Below, one piece after another: positions 51,567 to 62,500 of a DNA stretch of 64,000 nt (position 1 is the first letter of the stretch; each line of letters starts with the position of its first letter). Below the pieces are notes generated by a model. The model was not told the DNA's origin, made no database searches, and saw only the letters and a list, made by a program, of their open reading frames with translations. Position numbers and translations under genes: made by a program. Origin of the DNA: Saturnia japonica (Eukaryota; Arthropoda; Insecta; Lepidoptera; Saturniidae); NCBI GenBank assembly GCA_033032175.1, contig CM065319.1, positions 17,457,018 through 17,521,017 on the forward strand, given 5' to 3'.

Positions 51567-51695
51567 CTGGAAACATATTGAAATATCTTTGATTTGCTTG
51601 TACGTTGATAATATGCGTGTATGCGTCCCCCAAACCGATGTTACCAGTTATGAAGCGAGTTAGTGAGGGTTAGAGAGCTGGTCGGTCGTGGGCAC

Positions 51696-51840
51696 CTTGG
51701 CCGCGGTAAGTGAACTCCTTGGGAGGAGAGCCAGCGTCGCGGACCTCCTTGCTCTTCATGGACTGGAAGGTCTGGTCTGCGAACGACTGCACGTGTCCCT
51801 GCGGCGACGTGAATTCACGACCTGTCGACGCATAACTGGT
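51696..51840 (-). CDS. smoothelin-like protein, coding exon 3
   Basis: The open frame reads TSYASTGREFTSPQGHVQSF, then ADQTFQSMKSKEVRDAGSPP and KEFTYRGQ, and ends at a GTGCCC donor in phase 1, which joins exon 4 perfectly (codon GAT). Upstream in the same frame there is an immediate TAG, so the exon must start at 51840 (after ACTAG, phase 0) or at 51835 (after CCAG, phase 2). Neither matches the phase-1 end of exon 2. No domain is recognised. The frame, codon use and splice fit make it coding with fair confidence. Confidence 0.7.
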
Positions 51841-53368
51841 CTAGTCGTGTGGGAAGTGGAACAACTAATATAATGACACAGGAACATATACATGGCTTTG
51901 GTATCTCAGAATTACATGGCTATGTATACATGCCAAGTACATTCAATAACTGAAATAATAGGTTTTCTGTCCTCAGAACACTTATTATTATTATTGTATA
52001 GATGTATTACAGTAAAATAATTTTATATACATACTAGAGGCGTGCCCGCGGCTCCGCACGCGTTTGCTATTACGCAGTAGTTATTTATATCTCGTAATTT
52101 TATTTTTACTAATATGATGAACAATTCGTAGAGTCCTATAATTGAGAGATGCCAATATTATATAATACTTCCCGTGTACAAAATTTCATCAAAATCTTTT
52201 ACTACTTCTTTCTAGGATGTCCAAATGTATTGTTACGATTTTTATAATCTATCAAAAACGGAACGACGTATGCTTCCCATGAGACCAGAAACGGTTGAGA
52301 ATTGATAAAAATTAAATATTAAGATTTTTTTTGCAATTTCTATAAGTATTATTGAAAATTTTATAGCCTAGTCCTATACCAATGACATAAGCTTCCCGTG
52401 TACAAAATTTCATAGAAATCGGTTGTCATTTTTGAGTTAAATTCGGATATACAAACAGACAACCATTTTTTTTTTACATATTTGTGATCAGTTTCCTTTA
52501 TTATACTATCGAAAAATTTGGAAAAAATTACATAAATACAGACATAGTTACAGATTTCTTGGTATAGCTTTCCGTTAATTACTGAGTTGTTTTTTTTTGT
52601 ACTTGAGTATCACCGATATTATTATTTGCGTACAATCTAAAATTAACTTGTTTTTATTATTCGATGTCGTTGAACCCTGTCTCAATACCTATACTTTTTT
52701 CATTTTTCGTGCCTTTTCAATATATATATAACCTATGTTATATGAGTGAAAAAATTTATTAAAAATATACTATCTAAATATATACAATGCGAGCAAAATC
52801 AATAATACTGGTATTTATTTGCTAAGTTATTAAATATATAGTAAATAAAAATCAAAATATGTACTAAAACTGGAAAACCTCACATGAAATATAAGGGAAA
52901 AGTAACGTTATTTAGATAAAACGACATTGAGAAAAAAATCAAAGTTCTTTTGGCAATACCCAAGAGATTAAAACCAGCTTGGTAAATAACGGACACCCTA
53001 AGATATAATACATATTTCCGCTTACAATATAAAACACAACTTAGGTAAATATTAAGTTAGAAATGAAGGTAATATTGTGATGTAGGGAACACAAGCTTTT
53101 AAATTGTTTTATTTTAAACTTTCAACTTTCAAGTTTTATCAAGGTTTTATTTTAAACTTTCTACTGCTTTATTAGATTTCAATTATAAATTATTTGCTAA
53201 CCTGTGCTCTATTGATCGAGAAATTAATCCTAATAACAGGTGACCTTACAGCACCGTGTCGCTTAACAGAATTACAGTGAACAAGTACTTTAGAATGTGA
53301 CTCGTTTAAGTAATTTTGTTGAAGTTAACTCGTTTTTACAATACATTACAGAATAGTTGACAGAATAC
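51841..53368 (-). other. intron(s) between exons 2 and 3
   Basis: Contains an RTE-like fragment at 52031-52470 and AT-rich DNA. A 7-base candidate microexon 'AGCACAG' (minus strand, near 53199-53205) with AG before it and GTTAGC after would bring exon 2 (phase 1) into frame with an exon 3 start at 51835 (phase 2). This fit is neat but could be chance. Confidence 0.45.
52031..52470 (+). mobile_element. RTE-like non-autonomous fragment
   Basis: It begins 'gcgtgcccgcggctccgcac' and contains two copies of 'cccgtgtacaaaatttcat' (about 52170 and 52400). It ends near 'atacaaacagacaacc', the usual order for this insect repeat type. Decayed. Confidence 0.55.
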
Positions 53369-53486
53369 CTTTCGTCCCATCAGCGGTGGGTTCTGGTGAG
53401 TACAGGTTTCGAAGACGTTCCTCACGCAAACGATACATGTGTGCTCGGATCTCTTTCTTGCGGGAGAAGTCTTCGGTCTGCTGCCA
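53369..53486 (-). CDS. smoothelin-like protein, coding exon 2 (smoothelin repeat 1)
   Basis: This exon is flanked by a ttccag acceptor and a GTATTC donor. It codes the second half of the first smoothelin-type helix: WQQTEDFSRKKEIRAHMYRL, then REERLRNLY and a short tail ending near 'TADGTK'. The alternation of charged and hydrophobic residues is typical of the family's short helical modules. It joins exon 1 in phase 0 and ends in phase 1. The next recognisable exon (51696-51840) cannot be joined directly in that phase, so a small exon or another donor must lie between them. Confidence 0.8.
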
Positions 53487-54277
53487 CTGGAAATATTTAA
53501 AACGGTATGTAAATAACTATTTTATAAAGGCATTTTGGCCACAATGTCACCAAATTAACAAAGCAGCTCTCAATTACAGCTGCCGGAACACATTTATAGG
53601 TGCTTGAAGGGATTCTCAACTTAAGGTTGGTGGTTAGCCCGGCGGGTGTTAGGAAATACCCCACCACAATAATATGGTTTCATAACAATTTTTCCTTCAC
53701 CGAAATATCAGGCTCATTGCAGGGATTCGAACTCACTTCGATCGATGCGATGTCCGTACACACGCTACCAATGAGCCTTCATTGCATCAAGAATAATGTA
53801 TAATGTTTGCCCGAGTGTTTCTGGTTTTGGCTTTATGTCTGTATTTTATTTATGCCATAGAGAAGCGTTTTATTATAATTTCAACTAATATTACAAGACG
53901 ATGTGAAATATGGTAATGAGCCAGACCTCCACAGCAGCTGCCGAGAGAAATTTAAAAATACAAATGCTAATGAAGCAATTAGTAACATTCATTATGATTT
54001 GAACACATTAAAATTAACCTGTTCGAAGCGCCTTGACAAATTTAATAGCAATATTATATTTTAATACTAGCGCTTTTTTATATGTTGAACGCAAACTCAA
54101 GTAAGTGTCAATTTGCTATTTAGATTTAAAGCGTCTAGTATTTTTTTCTCATACTAACGAAAATTTTCAATTGACAAAGCTGTATTAGTCTTGAATTATT
54201 CAACTATTTCAGAACTGTGAAGTATGAACTACTTTATTTGAATAAAGGAAAATACTACAGAAATTTATTATTCTTAC
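53487..54277 (-). other. intron between exons 1 and 2
   Basis: About 790 bp, holding a tRNA-like repeat at 53590-53790 and otherwise AT-rich sequence. Confidence 0.65.
53590..53790 (-). mobile_element. tRNA-like SINE remnant
   Basis: The minus strand reads 'ggctcattggtagcgtgtgt' (A box), 'gtgagttcgaatccctgc' (B box) and then 'aatgagcc', which pairs as an 8-bp stem with the start. The T stem does not pair and the anticodon arm is unclear, so it is a tRNA-derived element rather than a working tRNA gene. It differs from the SINE at 25199. Confidence 0.45.
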
Positions 54278-54332
54278 CAAACGGCGCAACACGTCCTCGT
54301 CGTGAATCAGCGACACGTCACCTTCAGACATA
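54278..54332 (-). CDS. smoothelin-like protein, coding exon 1 (start codon)
   Basis: The ATG is at 54331-54329 and opens 18 codons reading MSEGDVSLIHDEDVLRRL, ending exactly at a GTAAGA donor (54277). The residues 'DEDVLRRL' are the first half of a smoothelin-type helix that continues with 'WQQTEDF' in exon 2. A 'tttgtcctcag' acceptor lies just before the ATG in gene orientation, so this exon probably starts at 54332 and is joined to an untranslated exon further upstream. The start choice is supported by the in-frame fit to exon 2 in phase 0. Confidence 0.75.
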
Positions 54333-55464
54333 CTGAGGACAAACAACACACAATATTATTAAAAAATTACATATTAAAAAAATATGGGAACATAAGTAGT
54401 TCAGGTCCTAACAGGTATCGTAAATTTTCTACGACAGTATATTTGTGTTATGAAAAGTCATCGCAAAAATTAAGAAAATGGCTCCCTTTTTGTTTACTCG
54501 GAGTTATAATTTTCGCCGGCAGAACATGTCACACAACCCATCCATACCTTCTACGGTCTTCCTCTACTCCTATATCTCCCCACCTTCGATCTACTTAACA
54601 CATCTAGTTATATATAACTTTCGTCTCGCCTCTTGCCTTAACTTTTCTGTGTCCGATGTTATTTCCATACTTCCTGTGATATACTCATTCCTAATCTTAT
54701 CCATTTTTCATCTCTGACACATCTAATCTTCTTTCATTGATTTTCTCTTCATTAATCAATCAAGTATGTACTTAGAACTATTAAACAGGTCACAAGTTTC
54801 AGGTGCATTCGTGGATACATGTGATCCCCGAGACCTGTCGCCATTTCACCCACCCTGCATGAAATCTATTCTTAATAACCCTTAAATTTCTTTGATATAA
54901 TTTGACATGATCTAACCTTTATTTTAGGTAACTGTATTGCTGTATTTTCTTACAAAATAAAACGTACCTATTTTGAACAAGACCAATTTTTAACAAAAAC
55001 GAAAGCCAATTTCAATTATTTTGAAAAGTTTCCTTGTGTATCTTCGAAGTTGAAGATCCAATGACATTAAAAGGTGGTCCACCCTTGAGGTATCCCCTAT
55101 CCAATAAAAACCAATCGTCCAAATCGGTTCATAAACAAATAAGTTATAATAATTAATATGAGGACACAATTTTAATAATACTTAATGTTTGTTATGACTG
55201 AACATTCATAAAATAATATTTAATATACATTCGAATTGAGTAACCTCCCGTCTTTTGTTCAAGTCGGTTAATAAAAGTATACCATTATCTTAGTACATCT
55301 ATTTCTTTCCTATTGCTATTGAATAATGAAACGTTAGTAAAAAACAGCAACCTACAACTACAACATTTTAGAACGAAGTTCCTTATCGCTAAATGAGAGA
55401 TATGCTGGAAAAGTGCCCAACTCGACCGATACTAAAAAAAAAAAAACATACAATTAAAGATTTT

Positions 55465-55700
55465 CAAGACTATGACCGTCGTCGGATTGACCTAGCTATA
55501 TGATGACCAGAATTGTACGCACTTTTGGTATACAGTACGAGCAGTTGATTGTCCGAGTCGCGCTGATTTAGGAATTTTTAATATATATATTTTTTTTTTA
55601 CTAAATACGTATAAGTTTATTACCATTCCTTCATTATGCTAGTTATGTGATAAATAGTATATAGCAAAAGAAATTTCGGTTCCCACCGTGTGTCCTTCGT
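55465..55700 (+). repeat. dispersed repeat B, copy 2
   Basis: Second copy of the element at 23870, longer through inserted AT-rich sequence between its two conserved ends ('atgaccgtcgtcggattg' and 'ggttcccaccgtgtgtcc'). Confidence 0.5.
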
Positions 55701-57284
55701 TTTTTTTGTTCAATTTTTATTTTCAGGAATGCTCTCGTCAGGTATTGTATCTCTTTTGAGTAAGTCCAATTGGAAAAAGGAATAGTCTTTTTTTGTGAAG
55801 AAATTTCCAGCTCTTGTTTTGATGTCATTGACTTCGACACTCGAAATGTAATAAATGATAACGTAGGTATTGAAATAATGAAGAAACGTGTGTTTGCATA
55901 GATAAGTGTTAATTAACACAAACAGGTCCCCCGGTCTTAACATACATTAATTAACACTTTTATATTAATATGTTAGTTTTAAAACGTCAATTTGTGAAAA
56001 CAACAAATTATATTTAAAAAAACATCACTAAGCGTTTTATCAGCGCTGTTGTTTCATTAAAGAACAACCGTTGTAAATAATATTATGAGTTATTTTTTTA
56101 ATGGGAATATTTATGTGTATAAATTAGCTTAAAATTTGTGATCATACTTGTTATAAACAGAAATATCCACTGCATATTGAGTTCCTCGTATTATATTTCT
56201 CCAAGTAATTTGTTTAATAACGCTTTTATTTTTGAACCGTTTTTATTGATCAAACTAGTAAAATGGATAAATTCGAACAGTTTTAACTGATCACGGATGG
56301 TCATTTTTGACTACCAGCAAGTTTTACTTAATTCTTACAATACAAGATGATATAATATGTAGTCAAAAATTATTATCGGATTTTATCGATGATAGCTTAT
56401 AAGTACCGCGTTCGAATGTAGCATCGACCGACACGGCTTGTACTTAGCGGTGGCCGATTATGAGATACCATTCATATTCGAAGTACCATTAGTAATTGCT
56501 AATCCTAGGTTACTAATTTGATAAAATTAGTAACTATTACGACCGAACGATCTTTTTATTTATCTAAATGTTTTATGTGTTCTTGTGAAGAACTTTGTTT
56601 ACGACTGCGCTGCCTTATTTTTTTTGTTTAGCTTTCTGCTCTAAGTGTTTAATAGGTACCAGTCATCATATTACTAATTCGATTATGAATTATCACTCAT
56701 CATCGAAATATCTCGATTATGTATATCATTCATAATCGAATATCTCAGTTTAAGTAAATCATTCATAATCGCCCACCTCTACTTGTATGATATCTTGCAG
56801 TGGAACAGAGCCTTCGTTAAAGAAAAACATCGTGATACACCATTACATGATTGTAGTTTGATTTCTAGCGCTCACCTGTGTTGCTAGTTGTCTTCATGTC
56901 ATTTCGGTGGCTGCGATTGAGATACACTATCCTCTTATATTTAGCGTATCCAGTATTCACGATGTTATCGTCATAAAACATCAAGGCCGAATGTGATCAA
57001 CTACTACGATTAAAAAAAATTACCACCAGCATGTTTAAACTACATGCATACACTATAATACAATTGGTTTGAAAAGTAGACCACGGACCCATACACTTTT
57101 CAGTACGACTTTTCTATTTAGGTACCCAAGTCAAACAGACATAAGTCTGAATAAAACAAGGGTTAATCTCGGTAATTGTATACACTAAAAAAATTGAGAT
57201 CTTTTTGCTCGACCCACTATATACACGTCGTGATGTTAGTGAGTCGTTAATGTGCAGAACAAGCCCCAGTGCATTGAGTAGCAG

Positions 57285-57375
57285 TTATAATAATTAAGCA
57301 ATCCCGACGGTCAATTGGTCGAATGGCGCGGAGTGGCGGCGGTCGCGTAGTGTCATCACCGCGAATGGCACGCCA
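57285..57375. promoter_or_regulatory. CpG-rich patch upstream of exon 1, candidate promoter or first exon
   Basis: It contains 'ggcgcggagtggcggcggtc' and 'caccgcgaatggcacgccac' in otherwise AT-rich DNA, 3 kb upstream of coding exon 1. The acceptor just before the ATG predicts an untranslated exon somewhere upstream. There is no clear TATA box or initiator. Confidence 0.25.
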
Positions 57376-57639
57376 CCTATTCTGTTAATCAATTGAACTT
57401 GAAAAGTAATTCAAACGTGACTACATATGTTGAGTCAGGTGTAACTCTGGCTCTAATCAACGCTGTTTTAATATTTTTTTGGCGATTTTCAATAGTATTT
57501 AGGTGAACATTTTTTGCATATCAAGTTTAGCTGCCGGAGTACATCGACACAGGTATAGTGATGAACTTTTGATTTGAAGTTCAATTAATTCATCAAAAAT
57601 ACTTTAACCACTATCGGCTATAAGAAGGCACTGGAATGA

Positions 57640-57870
57640 ATATTACAACACTACCACCGGTTTGAAAACATTCCCGTCATCGAGAAGAACCGGCAAGACA
57701 CTCGATCGGAATTATCAACATAAATATTATTTAAAATTAAATAATATTATTATTTACAATGAATAGCTATAATTTATACACTTTATTTATTTAATAACTA
57801 TATACATGGTAACATGGTTCTTGAACTTATGTGTCCGGTAAATCGATAGGAATGAGTTTCGGGTTTTTAT
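57640..57870 (-). mobile_element. non-LTR retrotransposon 3' end, copy 3
   Basis: The minus strand carries a decayed 'NKLPK…IDLPD' coding scrap (near 57830-57860) and then 'gagtgtcttgccggttcttc' with 'aaaccggtggtagtgttg'. It is the same family as the copies at 18200 and 26195, opposite orientation. Confidence 0.55.
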
Positions 57871-57894
57871 TATTTGCTAAGGCGAGTGTGAATG

Positions 57895-58125
57895 GCAACG
57901 TTGAAAGAGGAGAGCCTAGACTCCTAGACGAACGTTCCACGATCAAATCGGGGACGTTCTGAAGAAAGGTCAGTCAAAGTACTCCAACCAACGAGCATGC
58001 AAGGCTAGATTGATTAATGTTGAAAAAGCGAAAGATATATCTCAGGATCGTAGCAAGTCGATGAACGTGGTCTCTGCCTACCCCGTTGGGAAAGAGACGT
58101 GATTTATATATGTATGTATGTATAA
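57895..58125 (+). mobile_element. RTE-like LINE, 3' end with ORF2 C-terminus
   Basis: A frame from 58007 reads RLINVEKAKDISQDRSKSMN, VVSAYPVGKET, stop at 58100-58102, followed by a 'gtatgtatgtat' microsatellite tail. This 'SAYPxGKE-stop' ending is typical of a lepidopteran RTE-type ORF2 (memory). Its DNA tail 'tgcctaccccgttggg…acgtgat' resembles the tails of the SINEs at 25199 and 26345. Truncated at the 5' side. Confidence 0.65.
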
Positions 58126-59647
58126 AACATAGCCTATATAGTCAGATAACTTTATCGTATGTACTTTATTTAATAAGATAAAAATTACTTCGGAAACAGA
58201 CAATGTACTGAAACAAAATCATTAAAGGACCAATATTATTCATTAATTGAAATAATTGCATCCGTTAGTTGTTGCAAGCTTTCTACTGACCTCGAGAAGC
58301 AAGCAGCATGATAATAAATAGCTTACACGATATAACGTTCAGTATGTACCACAATATACAAAAGTAAGCTTATACAGAGCCTTAAAAGGAACAGTTGTGT
58401 GCCAGACGCGGCGCCCTTGTCCCTCATACCGTTCCCAAGATTTACCTTTATATGGAGTTGGTTTTATCTCATTGAACGTGCTGTATGTAATGTATTGCGA
58501 AATGTGAGGTTAAAAAGATTGGTGTCAAGATAATAAATTTTTTTATATTTATTTATACAGGTCATTAAGGTTGTCACTTTTTATCTTGTAATTATTAATA
58601 GTTTTTCACAAAAAGCTTTTAATTATGATTTTTGTTCGTAGAACGAATTACGGACACATTAATTGAATGAACGCATTCATCCAGATAAGGATTACTTTTA
58701 TTAGTCCAAAACTTTATTTCCATTTCCATTTTCTATTGTCAAAATGTCTCGTGGGTTATACAATATAACCAACTCATACAATATAATCTATACATATAAT
58801 AAAAACATAACTGATCAATGTCTGTACATACAAGATATATGAGAAAAACTATTATTGGGGTCTCTATAAACGCAGGAGAACCCAAAACAATGATTGTTAG
58901 AATTTTTGTCCGTTAGTCTGTTTGCCAACGTTTGTGCGCGCTAATCTCAGAATCACTAATGTATTGAGGTAAGGTTCACTTAACTTTTAGTGTTTGTCTT
59001 ACTTAAATAACTTCATAAATAAAAAAGTTATATCAATAAAAAAAATCACGTGAAACATTTGTTCGATAAAAATGCTATATAAAATCACCCTTCATTGAAT
59101 TGACTGAAATTTTAGTTATCTGTATATTATGGTTTGTAAAACGATGATGATTGAAACTTTTCATAAAGTTAAAAAATGGAGTTTCAAAATTTTTAAATTC
59201 CAATTAAGTTAACCTCAGATCTATGGCTGAAATTTGTCGGTTAAATAAAGGGATGGCAATTCATTTCGAAAAAGATAGATTCGAATCGAACTTTTTTGAA
59301 TCGATTCACAAAAAAATCGAGTTCTAAAACATCGATCTCTCAAAAATCAATCTGTTTTCGATTCACTTTCAGATTTGTAATAACAATATAAAAATCCCTA
59401 AAATAGAAAATTAAAAGGAACCACAACAGTCGATCTTTTGTCATTTTTACCTTAATAAAGTATCAGTTAATATAGAGAAACATAGAAAAGTATAGAGAGA
59501 GAGAGAGAATTTATTACAGGTTTAAAGGGAAAGAGAATTCGTTTCCAAAATTTATTATTATTAGCTGTTGTCGTTATTTTGCTATTGGGTAATAATTTAC
59601 TGTTAGTATTTTATTTGGTAAATGACAGCATAATGAATTGCATAATC
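58126..59647. other. non-coding AT-rich DNA with a decayed repeat
   Basis: At 58790-58980 sequence such as 'ttgtccgttagtctgtttg' and 'tgtgcgcgctaatctcagaa' matches the style of a common lepidopteran interspersed repeat. A (ga)n run lies at 59493-59507. No gene is seen. Confidence 0.4.
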
Positions 59648-61115
59648 CATACCTACTAATATTGCGAAAGTAATTCAGTCTGTCCCGTCTGTTGCATTTT
59701 CACGCCTAGACCACTGAACTAATTTTGATGAATTTTGGTTGAGAAAGGACATAGGCTACTTTTGGAAATCTATTTGGAAGGGGTGAAATGGGGGTGAAAG
59801 TTCGTATGAAGAACTCAATTTTGATGAATTTTGGTATAGAGATATGTTGGACTTTGGAGAAAGACTTTGGCTACCTTATGTGGTGAAAATAAAACTTTTA
59901 TGGGTGAAATAGGGGATGAAGGTTTGTACGAAGAACCCATCAAACCAATTTTGATGAATAAAGATATATTGGACCTTGGAGACGGACATAGGGTACCTTA
60001 TGGCGCAAAGACAAAACATGAAGAGGTCAAATAGGGTATGAAACTCTTGTATGAAGAACTCACTATTTCTCAATTTAGGGATGTGATAATTCATATTTAT
60101 GCTTTTAGGAAGAAATAAAAGGGTTTCACGTTTTTGAAAAATCAATCCGCATTGTGGTACAATAAGGGATGATTTACAATACCATACACATAGAGTGATA
60201 AATCCATCTATGATTTTCTCTTGCTTTGTCGTTTTAGAATTAGTCAGTGTTTATGCAGTAATATTGAGGGGTGGTAGGGATCACGACCACCATACAAATA
60301 GTAATAAACCCATTTATGGGTTACTTTTGGTTCATCGTGTTCAGAGATCAGTCGGTGTATATGCAATAATAAAGCGGGGTGGTAGGGATCGCGACCACCA
60401 TACATATAATAATAAACCATGTATAATTTCCTTTCGGTATGTCGTGTTCGAGATTAGTCGGTGTATTTCTATACTATCTACATTAATAACATAAAGCGGA
60501 AGAGTTTTTTTGTTTGTTTGTTTAAACACGCTATCTCTGGAAATACCCCAGTCGGATTCTAAAGTTTTTTTTAATATATGATAGCCAGACTCACGGCGAA
60601 TAGTATAGGCTAACATTAGGTTACAACTCTCAGCCATCCTTAAGTATTGATTTTTGCTAAGTCGGAGGTGGAAGCCCTTCAGAGCTGCTTTATCCGCTTG
60701 CACTGTCGTAATGGTTAATGATACGAAAATACAATTTGCTACAAAAATACTGCTCGTTAATATACATATTAAAAAAAAGTTCGCGATAGCGTATGACTAT
60801 CTCCTATCCATAAGCCTCAAAAACCTATTTTGTATCAAACAATTGTTAAAAATTAATAAGTGATTTATGAACATTATTTTTAGTCATGGCATATTAATCC
60901 TTACAAATAAAAGTTTTTCGACAAGAAGAAACTTTTATAAAGTTTTGCTCATTATAATATGTTATTTTGACACATAGTTTAGGAGATAATAAAAAATTCA
61001 AATAATTTGTACTTGCGACAAGAACAATAATTATGATAGACTACACAGGTGCGTTGGCGGTGCGGCGTTTTTTGTATAAAATAACACGGGTGAAACCGTG
61101 GGGCAAAGCTAGTTT
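59648..61115 (+). mobile_element. composite decayed element with internal tandem repeats
   Basis: It starts 'cctactaatattgcgaaagt' with 'cagtctgtcccgtctg', and ends 'gggtgaaaccgtggggcaaa' 'gctagt', the usual borders of a non-autonomous lepidopteran repeat. Inside, 'ttttgatgaattttggt'-type units recur between 59725 and 60000, and a 108-bp unit recurs at 60190-60475. Open frames here are short and unrelated to any protein I know. Confidence 0.5.
60190..60475 (+). repeat. 108-bp tandem repeat, about 2.6 copies
   Basis: 'gtggtaggga' recurs at 60271 and 60379, and 'attagtcngtgt' in all three partial units. Each full unit holds a near-palindrome 'ggtggtagggatcgcgacca' followed by 'cc'. Confidence 0.75.
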
Positions 61116-62500
61116 CCAAATAAATTTAAATTAGGTGACAGCCCTATCTTCGGTATGCATTTTCGATTCTCATTGGTCCAGTTCACTGGCTGTATTTATT
61201 ACACGGATACTTAAAGGTGCAGCTGTGGAAAGGGCATTATTGAGACAAATAAAAACGAGAGAAAACGTTTTGATGACCAAATGACATCACGGTCTCAATA
61301 ATCCCAATATTTTTTCAATTTTATTTGAATTCTTAAGGAGAAATTCCGCTCTCACTGTTGAAAAAGTTATAGATTTGATTTTTTTTAAATGAAATTATTA
61401 CTAAAATGAATAATCCTTTATTTATAAGTGTATGTCATGACTACTTCATATCTTTATTATTTAGAGGACGTAGTTTTTCGACTGTAATCAAATCGTTTTT
61501 AAATATATCAAGATCTAGTTATAGATATGATACTTTTCGAATAAGTTCAAATGTTTCCTTAACTTCAGTGCCAATTTTAGTTCCTTCGCGTTTCTAACTT
61601 ACTTCTATTTGAAATTTATCAAAATACATAATATTAGAAATCCAAGTCAGACGCCGCCGCACTGACCTGGCTTATAACCATTAAAAAATCAAGTTGATAA
61701 CGAAAATAGGAAGACCTTATCAGGGCAGGCTTTTTATCAGTTAATGCATATAAAATCGCAAGGGACGATAAAATCAAATAACTAGTTATAGTAATAAGAA
61801 AATTGTTTCTGTCATATTATCTATGATTGTTGATTGCGCACAGCATATGCAATCAAACTCGTTTTAGTGTGACCACACTGACCACGCATGACATCATCCG
61901 ACCCGCCGTCACCAAGTGATAATTGGATAATGATCACAAGCGACAAATGGGAAATCACATTTAGTATAGTTTTGCTTTCGGTTTTATCTGTCAGCTGAAC
62001 CTCATATTTTATGATTTAAAAAAATCCGTCACGGGACGCCCGCGTCTGGCAAATGTGAAACATCGAAATTGTTTTGTATAAGTTATTTGCGTAAAATAAC
62101 AGATTACGACAGGAATCAGATATGGCATAATGAAATGATAAAGCATTACAAATTTTTTCCATAAAATAATGATTGTTTATTATATAAATATTCATTTTTA
62201 TTAAATACAAAATACAAAAATTTAAAATTTTATTTGAAATCGCGACTACTCAATTATTTTCATAATTGTATATTCATAATTCATAATTTACCATATATTC
62301 CAATATAGCGTGGCGATTCGTCGCCACGGCCTGTATCACCACGCCAACAATCAGGTTTACCCTCGCCTATAGATGTTTCCATTAATAAATAGCAATAATT
62401 AGATCATTTTGTAGCATTAACATTTATATATGTCATGTTAAATTGCACTGAAATAATCCTGCAAAACTGTTACATTTATAATATTTTAAAATGAAAAATT
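61116..62500. other. non-coding DNA, nothing recognised
   Basis: AT-rich sequence with no convincing frame, RNA gene or repeat. The short plus-strand frame at 61406 has no coding character. Confidence 0.5.

Larger units (their letters stand above)
54333..57640. other. upstream non-coding DNA (5' UTR intron or 5' flank of the smoothelin-like gene)
   Basis: AT-rich with dispersed repeat B copy 2 (55465-55700) and tandem 'attcataatcgaatatctc'-like short repeats at 56690-56780. A CpG-rich patch at 57285-57375 is the best candidate for a first exon or promoter here. No coding frame is convincing. Confidence 0.45.

Noticed and set aside
43332..51633. Several separate genes, as the broken frames suggest
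   Set aside because: Coding signal passes each break without a gap, in the next frame, and shared motifs run across breaks. One exon with one-base losses explains it.
53700..53780. tRNA gene with an 8-bp acceptor-like stem
   Set aside because: The T stem does not pair and the anticodon arm cannot be drawn. A tRNA-derived repeat fits better.
60195..60703. Frames of 99 and 120 codons on opposite strands
   Set aside because: They lie across tandem repeats in a mobile element and overlap each other.
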